From Grammothele lineata (Eukaryota > Basidiomycota > Agaricomycetes > Polyporales > Polyporaceae), in NCBI GenBank assembly GCA_002150815.3, contig NDFF03000011.1:310001-374000 (forward strand): a stretch of DNA of 64,000 nt. The letters run 5' to 3'. Under the pieces are notes generated by a model. It ran no database searches. It was given only the letters and a program-made list of their open reading frames with translations, and was not told the origin of the DNA. Positions 56,949 to 64,000 of this stretch are shown piece after piece. The translations under genes and the position numbers were made by a program. The first letter of the stretch is position 1. Every line of letters starts with the position of its first letter.

Positions 56949-57551
56949 ATGTTTGCCACCATGAAGCTCGCTGCTGTCTTCGCTGCCGCCATTGCGACCC
57001 TCGCGTCTGCCGCTCCCTCGGTCTTCAACCCCAGTGACATCCATGAGGACGTCGTCTACAGCCCGATGGTCACCGCGCCCACGGCGGGCGCGATTTGGGC
57101 TGTCGGCTCTACCCAGAACATCACCTGGGACACGACGGCCATCCCGGCTGAGCTTGCCAACTCGACCGGTCTCATCCTCCTCGGCTACGTTGAGTCCGAC
57201 AGCGTCAATGAGCACCTCGACGTCAGTGCGTATCTTTTTTTTGCTCGGCGTCGCGTATGGGTTTATAGTTCGCATGCTGACCAAATGATGGCCGCGCCGG
57301 CGGTGATTACGGTTTGTTCGTAGAGCACCCCCTTGCGTCGGGCTTCCCCATTACCGCGGGCTCCGTTGCTGTGACGGTCCCGAATGTAACCGACCGCAAC
57401 GATTACGTTGTCGTCCGTGAGTACCCTTCCTTCCATTCTCCTGTTAAGCCAGCCGTTTCTGAGGTTGTCCAATGTTCTAGTCTTCGGCGACTCGGGCAAC
57501 ACGTCTCCCAAGTTCACTATCTCGAACTCCTCCTCCTCGCTGTCGCTGTGA
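56949..57551 (+). CDS. Small secreted Kre9/Knh1-like protein B
   Basis: Exons 56949-57225, 57324-57416, 57481-57551; 146 aa. Signal peptide MFATMKLAAVFAAAIATLASAA, then VTAPTAGAIWAVGSTQNITWDT (the Kre9/Knh1 domain start), a second conserved part HPLASGFPITAGSVAVTVPNV and LFGDSGNTSPKFTI, and a short Ser-rich end. Expected to be secreted and wall-associated. The exon ending ..LDV|KHPLAS uses the donor GTGCGT at 57226, because this phase alone joins the conserved HPLAS segment. Its second and third exons correspond to exons 3 and 4 of the paralogue at 21862, whereas the paralogue's first intron (within VTW) is absent here. Confidence 0.85.
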
Positions 57552-57877
57552 GCTTATGTTGTGATGAGAGTGTCAACGAACGGACTATTGCATGGACTGT
57601 CTGCTATCGCTAGTACTGCCGCTCACTACGCCGTATCTACGGATTGCACTCGTTGAATTGTCTCGGAATATGATACCTGTTATTGGAACAGCCGTTCGTT
57701 GTGAGCATCCGTCAACAGCAACCACAGCTCGAGAAGGCGTGCTCCCCGAGTGCGGAACAAAATTCCAGCATCTTCAAAGTCTGCTGCGTTAGCAGCACAT
57801 GGTTCCATGATCTCCACTAAAGGGGGAGGCGTTTGTGCTGGAAGGTATGACCCTCATGCTATGGAGAAAGGACAAAA
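57552..57877. other. Spacer between Kre9-like B and tRNA-Leu
   Basis: About 325 bp with no gene. The end at 57874-57877 is AAAA on the plus strand, i.e. the TTTT RNA polymerase III terminator of the tRNA gene. Confidence 0.55.
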
Positions 57878-57967
57878 TGACAACAGTGGGATTCGAACCC
57901 ACGCCCTTTCGGACCAGATAGGACTACATCCTGATTCTGGCGCCTTAGACCGCTCGGCCATATTGCC
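57878..57967 (-). tRNA. tRNA-Leu(CAG) with a ~10-nt intron
   Basis: Read on the minus strand the gene starts GGCAATA and folds as a class II tRNA. The acceptor stem pairs with TGTTGTC, A73 is the discriminator, the D-arm has the A-box TGGCCGAGCGG, the TpsiC arm has the B-box GGTTCGAATCC, and the variable arm is long (TCCGAAAGGGC). The anticodon stem CCAGA/TCTGG encloses 17 nt instead of 7. Placing the intron one base after the anticodon gives loop AT-CAG-G/A with a 10-nt intron (ATGTAGTCCT). The anticodon is CAG, decoding CTG as Leu. TTTT follows directly. Confidence 0.93.
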
Positions 57968-58126
57968 ATGAACTCTGTGCACTTGAGTAGTTCAGGAGCG
58001 GAGCAAACACGAGAGGAGAGGAGGAAGACGGCTATTTTTAGAGGTAGCGCTAGTGGGCGCCTGGTATGTATTATGACCTCACGCGCGGTGTGAGATGGGC
58101 CGCACGCACGGCGGTGCCCTTGACAA

Positions 58127-58134
58127 TATATAAA
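58127..58134 (+). promoter_or_regulatory. TATA box of the CYSTM-like gene
   Basis: TATATAAA, 95 bp upstream of the ATG at 58222; the same spacing is seen in GST7 and GST8. Confidence 0.65.
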
Positions 58135-58221
58135 TACTCGTCGAGGAGACAGTGATGCCCTCGCCCTCGTCTGCTTGACCCCTCATCCGCAGTATCTCCA
58201 TCCCTCGCCCTCTCCTGTACC

Positions 58222-58839
58222 ATGGACGCCTCCCAGCCCGCCGCGATGACCTCTTCCCAGCCCCAGGCTGTTCAAATGAGTATGTGCTGTCGCAATGCCC
58301 CTCTTTCCACGACTACCTCCAGGATTGACACCACTACGTTCAGGTGTCATGAACCCTCCCGCCCGCCAAGGTAACCAGACGCAGGAGTGCCAGCGCAAGC
58401 GCGGTCTCGCCGATCGCCTGCGCGGTGGTGGCGCCGGTCGTGTATGTCTGTGCTCCTAGTCGTGGGGGATACCTCGTTCTCACCGGCCGTTATTTAGGAC
58501 TGTTTCCTCGGTCTCGTCGAATGCTTCCTTTGCTTCGGTATGTCTTCCATTGCTGCACTTTGAGTTGCGATCCGAGGCTGACCGGGGCTCCCACCTCCCT
58601 GTAGAATGTTGCAAGGTGAGTAGCGCGAACCGGGCGCAGAAAGGGCGCAGCGCCCATACCACGTTCCTGGAGCTCACGCACATGGGCTCCCCGCGCAGGA
58701 CTGCTGCGAGTGCTGTGCCGACATCATCTGTGCGTCCCCACCTTCCCTGCCGCGCCGTCCTATTCCCATTCATTCATGCCGTGGATGTGGATGCTGATGC
58801 CGTGTCACGACAGGCTGCCCGTGCGAGATGTGCTGCTGA
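58222..58839 (+). CDS. Cysteine-rich CYSTM-like small membrane protein
   Basis: Exons 58222-58279, 58344-58441, 58498-58537, 58605-58615 (11 nt), 58699-58729, 58814-58839; 87 aa. N-terminal half is Gln/Pro-rich (MDASQPAAMTSSQPQ..) and includes a basic patch (CQRKRGLADRLRGG). The C-terminal 35 residues are extremely Cys-rich: CFLGLVECFLCFECC, KDCCECCADIICC, PCEMCC, 14 Cys in all with aromatic and Leu residues between. This is the pattern of CYSTM-type tail-anchored proteins linked to stress tolerance in eukaryotes, probably palmitoylated or metal-binding at a membrane. Every splice site is consensus and each junction keeps the Cys-rich frame, so the many tiny exons are credible. Confidence 0.78.
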
Positions 58840-60256
58840 GCGGTGGACAAATGACGATGTCCCCTTGTGGGCTACACGCTGTTCGCTCCTGTATGACGTA
58901 CCGTACACCAGTGGTGCGACGCACTTTGAATCCTATTGTATCATCAAACGTGTACGGCCTTCCGCTGGAGCACTTACCTTTGTGTGTCTTGAACTAAGTC
59001 CTCCGCGTGAGAGCGTCCAGCAAGCGTTCATAACGGCGCCGATGGGAGGTCGGAGGCTGTCCGAGGTTTGGGGCCAGGCCTAGAAGAGGGAACATTTGGT
59101 CCGTATTCGGATTTTAGGTAAACGTGCCTGATGATGGTACACGCAAAGCATCGCTTCCCGGATGCCATATAAACCGAATACATTGGGCGGCGCGAGAAGT
59201 ATCAAGCTTCAAGCCTCGTGCGGCTTCCGATCCAGATTGTGGGCGTCCATGTCGGTTTGTTGAACGAATCCTTGGTACCATGGGGCTGTATCGACCGGCG
59301 ACGCCTCGGGCGTCGAGATTGGGGCGTTTGAGTTCGTCGGGACGAGAAGGAGTGTCACCCGCCCACGACGCATCTCCGTACAGATACAGCAGCACACGAG
59401 GGGCACAGAGTGCTCAAAGCCCAGGCTCTCAAGTCTAAATGGACACCTGTCTCCCTAATGAGGGCGCGTCGGCGGCGAACAGAGGCAGAGGATGTCCACG
59501 TTGGGCGTAAGCGATCATCTGTGCGTGCACGAGGCAGTATGCCGAGCTGCGCACCTCTTCGCTGGTTGCGGCGCCCCGTCGGCGAGCCGTGAAGCTGGAT
59601 GCGCCGGAATCGACGCCGGACCTTCGAGTGGAACGATGATCTGGGGAACTCTGAGGTCGGAATCCACCCCCGAGCCCTGCTCAGCAACGTTGACTCTGCA
59701 GGACCGTGCTCCGACTCGGAAGATGGCTGTACTTGAACGTCGTGAGTATCCCGTCGTCGGCGGCGGTGGGACTTGAAGCTTGAAGCTCGAAGTCCGACGA
59801 CGATATACGTTGAATAGTCGGCGAATAATCAGAATAATCTCGACACAGTGTCAAGTTAACGGCCATTTTCAAGGGCCGGATTGATGAGTCTTGTGAGATT
59901 GTAAGGCGTCTACTAAAACGGTAAATGTCATGTGACTAGACAGCCTGACGGGCGCTAAACCCGCTGAATTGCAGTTTGTAGTATACTGAATGCTCCATTG
60001 CTCCTCTTGCAACGTCATCTCTCGAACGCATGCATAAGCATCCCTCTAGAGCAAGTAGAAAGAGTTTGAGTCTTGAGCTCCCATTCTCCCATGACCTCAT
60101 ATGACCTTTGATGTGACTTCCCAATAGGAGGTCCCATCCGGGTTACAAAGTTCAACTGGTACCGCAGTGCGCACTGCGATCGATGGCGAACGTATCACCG
60201 CTACCCTTGAGCGAAGCTACTTCGTCTCGAACGTCGAGTGTACCCTCCCGTTGATC
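58840..60256. other. Intergenic CYSTM-like gene-F-box gene 2
   Basis: About 1.4 kb. Several overlapping frames on both strands, none with a recognisable domain. No repeats or RNA genes seen. Confidence 0.45.
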
Positions 60257-62194
60257 ATGAGCGAAGCTAGTATTTCTGTTCGACACTACCTGCACGAAGA
60301 AGCACAACGTCAGCTGAGGTGAGCTCATGGTTTCAATTCCTATGAGGTAGTGGAGCCAATTTAACAGTCTCCTTGCATGACAACAGAGACCAAGTATGTG
60401 CAGCTTGAGGCGCTCTCTTTGAACACTTTATGTCTGACGCAACGTCATTGACAGCTCTTTGCTACCCTCACCCTCTTGGATCCAGGGGCCGATCTCACGG
60501 GAAACACGATCGACGTCCCCAATTGCCTGAGCAAACTACCGGAGGAGCTCATCCTCCGGATCTTCTCTTTCGTGCCGGATCCTCCCAGCGTGATCATTAG
60601 CTCGTATCATTTGCAAGCAGGGGGCCCGTATCGCATCAAGAATACGCTGCAACTCCTCCCGGTCACCCGAGTTTGTCGTCTATGGCGGGCTATCGCCGTC
60701 GGCTCGCCTGCACTTTGGTCGAGCGTGTCGTTGGTAGACACCTCGCGAAGCTGGGGTAGCCTCCGCAGACATCCTCCTACAATCCCCTTCTCACGTCTTT
60801 ACAACTATCTAAAGACCGGCACAAATCCGTTGTATGTTGTTACGGACTCCTCGAACGACAAAGAACGTGACGACTGCGAAGCCTTCTTCACGGATCACGG
60901 CGGCCGCATTGAGGAGCTGCATGTCAATGGGGATGTCGGCACGCGCCTTTCCCCTGCATTGTCATTCACTCCGACCTCGCTCCTCCGCCTCACTATTATC
61001 GGGAAGACACAAGCGGCATCTCAGGATTTTTATCCCACAGGTGTTGCTCTGTTCGGAGGACACGTCCTCAGCATACGCTCACTAGTCATGAACAATATCC
61101 CCTTCCTTCCGACGAATTCGATGCCTGCGCTCACCCACCTCGTCCTGATACGGAACACGTCTGGGTTTAGGCTTGGCACGAGGGTCGGAATTCCCTTGCG
61201 CGGTCTCATCACCCTACTCGCCGGCGCACCGGCGCTTCAAGAAGCCCACTTCGGGGGACTTGCAGATATCGTGGATGTCACAGCTGGACTACCCCGGGCG
61301 CGCCTCCCCCACGCCCGGAAGATATGCACTCTGGAACCTGCCGGACCGGCGACGATGCTCCTTTCCTCCCTCGATCTCCCGAAAACCTGTCTCATCCGGC
61401 TCAAGGCCGACATTTACTCTACCGAGGATTCCTTCCAGGCGCTACTCACCTACCTGTCGCAGTTCACGGAGCGTCGAGCCAGGGTCCACTGCGTTTGGAA
61501 CGGTGGCTTCCGGGGCCGCGTTGGCCGCGTCTCGCTACAAGCGCTGTTTGCAGGCGGAGGCGGCGTGCGGGTCGACCTCAGTTCGCTGCTCGAGGGTACC
61601 CACGCCGACGCTGCGCAGCGCATTCGCCGGCTGTTGTCTCGGAACCCGTTCGTCGGCGCGGAGGAGGCGTGGCTCTCAGGTGCGGACGCGACGCTGCTGC
61701 TGCGTAACGATTACCCCTCCTGCGTGCGCCCGCTGGCTGCCGCGGTCAAGACCCTACACCTAGCCCACGTCGGGTCTTGCAACTCCACGACCTTTGGTGT
61801 TCTCTGGCCCGAATTGGGGGACACCGACTTCCCCGATCTCTCTGAACTCCACATGTGTATTCCCGGCGCGGGCTGCGTCGACGACGTCGCTGCACTCATC
61901 CGCGCCCGTGCGGAGGCGGGTTATCCCCTCGCCAGACTGTTCGTCACTGTCAAGCCGGAACAGTACGCCTTCGGCCCGGGGCCGCTCACGACAGAGGTCG
62001 CAGTGAAAGAAGTAGGCGAGAAGCTGCGGCGCGCGCTGCGTGGGTGTGTGGAGAGTGTGGAGGTGGGCGGGCAGGAACTCTGGGAGCGTTATGCGTGGCG
62101 GCGAATGGTCCCGTTCGGGTGCACGGCGCCGGAGGAAACGCATTCACTCTGGCCCCCGTGGGCTGAGAACCTCGCGGGGAATTCGTATGGTTGA
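60257..62194 (+). CDS. F-box protein 2
   Basis: Exon 1 60257-60318, microexon 60387-60393 (7 nt), exon 3 60455-62194; 602 aa. An N-terminal helical segment MSEASISVRHYLHEEAQRQLR-DQ-LFATLTLLD leads into an F-box (CLSKLPEELILRIFSFV..LLPVTRVCRLWRAIAVGSPALWSSVSL). The rest is Leu-rich with strand-like repeats (LLRLTIIGK, LTHLVLIRN, LSELHMCIP). Like F-box protein 1 it has a short first exon and a tiny second exon before the F-box, suggesting common descent, though the C-terminal halves differ. Expected to be an SCF adaptor; targets unknown. Confidence 0.82.
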
Positions 62195-62818
62195 GTGCCA
62201 ACGGACACGGCCTTGCGTAGTATGTCCATGTGTTTCACAAGCGGAGCACGGGCTGTCACGGCCAGCATTGGCTCTCTCGATCATGCCAGGGTGCTGTTTT
62301 ACGACGAGCTGCGTGTAGATCCGGGCGTTCACGGTATCGTCAACTTGTTGTCTTCTGCCTTGAGAAACTTCAATGGCACTGCCCTTGTCACACCAACATC
62401 GAAAGAGATTTCAGGAGGAAATAAATAGCAGGTGTGAGACTAATTACAGGCGTGTGAGATGGAGGGGAGACCATTACAGCTAGGCATACACTCAATCCGG
62501 GAGAACGGCAACTCATTTAAGACCCCCGCCAATCCGCTGCTAGGAGTGGGAGTGAAACGGGCGGGTGTGGTATACGCGTATAAGTGGGGGACGATGAGGG
62601 ATACCCTAGCCAGGAGTAAGAGAGCCAATCGTTTGGAGAGAACGAGAATCAAAATCCAGAAGAAACATTTGTGGGCCCCTAGGGCCGCGTGTTGTCGTGC
62701 GCGCGCTGACACGTCGGTCTCGGCTGCGAATGTAGAAAGCAGAGCGCGAAAGACGGCGAAAACAGCGATAGCGGCAGCACGACTATTTGGTGGGTCGTAT
62801 GGTCGTCCGGTGGGGAAT
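62195..62818. other. Convergent intergenic region, F-box 2 and Vts1
   Basis: About 620 bp holding both 3' ends. The stretch next to 62818 is probably the Vts1 3' UTR. No other feature supported. Confidence 0.5.
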
Positions 62819-64000
62819 TTAAGGAGTGTCCGGACCCTCGATGCCCATCTTCTTGCGCACGACCTCGAACGTCTTGAGCATCTTCCTCCGCGCCCCCAGG
62901 GCCGCGACGCCCTTCGCCTCAAGCTGGGCCTCGTCCATGACGACCATGTCGCGCCAGTTCATGCCCTCAAAGTTGGGCGTGTACTTGTGCAGGCGCAGGC
63001 TCCGCAGCCAGCCCGGCACGTCGTCGAGCAGCTTCGGGTCGACGTCCTCATCGTCCTTCTTCTCCCGCTGCCCGGGCGACTTCGTGTTCCCGCCCCGGTT
63101 GCCCATCCCGCGGTTGCCCCGCATGTTGGCCTGCTGGCCCATCCCCATCCCGAAGGGACTCAGTCCGGCCTGCCCGAGCTGGCCGAGCTGGCCCGCCGCC
63201 GCCATCTGCATCGCGAGCATCTGCTCAGGAGAAAGACCCATCGCCGCGAGGTTTGACACGTTGAACATGCTGTTGAAGGGGCTGACAGGCGCCATGCCCG
63301 CTGCGGCGAGCGCGGCCATGTTGAACCCGCCAGTACCCGGGAGGCCAGCGAGGGCCGGGTTGACCCCACCCATACCCATGCCAAAGCCGTTCATGCCGAG
63401 GCCGTTCATGCTGCCGTCATCGCTGTAACGGCCGGACGTGTTCGAGAGGGCGGGGCTGCGCGCGCCGCCCCAGCCGGCCTGGCCGCCGAATGCGTTGAGG
63501 TTGCCGTTGCGCATGCCGCCCGAGACGTTGCGCTGGCCGCCGCCGTTCTGGTGCTGGTGGCCCTCGTTGTCGTCGTTGCTCGGGGCGCTCTTCGAGAGGC
63601 GGTTGAACTTCTTCGGCGGGTCAGAGATAAGGGGGACGGCAGCGCCGCCACCAGCGTTCCAGTCGTTGAGCTTCTGAGCGGCGGCATCGAGGCTCTGGCC
63701 AGGGTTGCGCGTGTCCTTGAAGATCGGGATAAGCGGCGTGTTGACCATGCTCGCCCAGCTACCGCCAGGCATGGGGGACAGCTGGTCGGCAGTATCTTCG
63801 CCACGGGGCGACTTGAGAGCGTTCGCCAGACCAGAAAAGTCGGTGCTCTTAGGGCGCGAGGCAGGAGCAGGAGAGATAGTGATCTCCTGAGCGGCGCCGG
63901 GCGAGGAGGAACGCTCGTCAACCTGACCGAGCTGGCTAGAGCCAGTTCCCCAAGTGTTGCGGTCGTTGATAACTTGGGAGGACAGCGCGGGGGCAGAGAT
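62819..64000 (-). CDS. VTS1: Vts1/Smaug-type SAM-domain RNA-binding protein (5' partial)
   Basis: The minus-strand frame is open from the window edge at 64000 to the TAA at 62819-62821; 393 residues are visible and the N-terminus lies outside. The C-terminal SAM domain (about the last 75 residues, DDVPGWLRSLRLHKYTPNF.., WRDMVVMDEAQLEAKGVAALGARRKMLKTFEVVRKKM) matches Vts1/Smaug, which binds CNGG hairpin loops and brings mRNAs to the deadenylase for decay. Lys/Arg residues of the RNA face (GVAALGARRKM) are present. Upstream is a long disordered stretch rich in Gly, Met, Asn and Ala (GMNGFGMGMGG, LAMQMAAAGQLGQL), plausibly driving granule formation. No intron is visible in this part. Confidence 0.88.
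   Translation of the reverse strand: MSAPALSSQVINDRNTWGTGSSQLGQVDERSSSPGAAQEITISPAPASRPKSTDFSGLANALKSPRGEDTADQLSPMPGGSWASMVNTPLIPIFKDTRNPGQSLDAAAQKLNDWNAGGGAAVPLISDPPKKFNRLSKSAPSNDDNEGHQHQNGGGQRNVSGGMRNGNLNAFGGQAGWGGARSPALSNTSGRYSDDGSMNGLGMNGFGMGMGGVNPALAGLPGTGGFNMAALAAAGMAPVSPFNSMFNVSNLAAMGLSPEQMLAMQMAAAGQLGQLGQAGLSPFGMGMGQQANMRGNRGMGNRGGNTKSPGQREKKDDEDVDPKLLDDVPGWLRSLRLHKYTPNFEGMNWRDMVVMDEAQLEAKGVAALGARRKMLKTFEVVRKKMGIEGPDTP

Noticed and set aside
1..64000. CRISPR arrays, bacterial operons, riboswitches, rRNA
   Set aside because: No regularly spaced repeats or rRNA segments seen; gene structure is plainly eukaryotic.

Overview
The window looks like nuclear DNA of a wood-decay basidiomycete (Agaricomycetes, most likely Polyporales). 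The evidence is GC-rich coding sequence, closely packed genes broken by many 47-97 bp GT-AG introns, several very small exons, and a family of etherase-like fungal glutathione transferases (GSTFuA type) of the kind expanded in white- and brown-rot fungi. The species is not identifiable from the sequence alone.

Region 1 (1-17.3 kb) is accessory in character. It holds eight tandem GSTFuA-like genes (one cut by the window start, one a pseudogene with two frame-breaking deletions) and two GNAT acetyltransferase genes. The GST/GNAT pairs at 10.7-13.0 kb and 15.4-17.3 kb are a duplicated module, and a 1.43 kb non-autonomous DNA transposon with 36-bp terminal inverted repeats sits between the copies. 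A shorter diverged relative of that repeat lies at 5.5-6.0 kb. These enzymes would be expected to act on small phenolic or other xenobiotic molecules with glutathione; the role of the acetyltransferases is unknown.

Region 2 (17.5-36.7 kb) is mostly housekeeping: a kinesin-7, a small secreted Kre9/Knh1-like protein, the ribosome-biogenesis RNA-binding protein Nop12, the flap endonuclease FEN1/Rad27 with MluI cell-cycle boxes upstream, a YEATS-domain chromatin protein that also carries a C2H2 finger, a heptahelical-like DUF6534 membrane protein with 18 exons, and the first of two BRI3-like membrane proteins.

Region 3 (39.1-64 kb) has the second BRI3-like gene, an F-box protein, a 196-bp Tc1/mariner-type MITE, a plasma-membrane Na+/H+ antiporter, a COG2907-type FAD oxidoreductase containing 5- and 7-nt microexons, a Rif1-like protein with PP1-docking motifs and four MCB elements upstream, a second Kre9-like protein, an intron-containing tRNA-Leu(CAG), a Cys-rich CYSTM-like protein, a second F-box protein, and the 3' part of the Smaug/Vts1 RNA-binding protein.

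All intron-containing models were built by hand from splice consensus, reading phase and family conservation. No search or alignment program was run. The strongest candidates for new biology are the GST/GNAT module and its mobile element, the tiny obligatory microexons, and the shared MCB-type regulation of FEN1 and Rif1.
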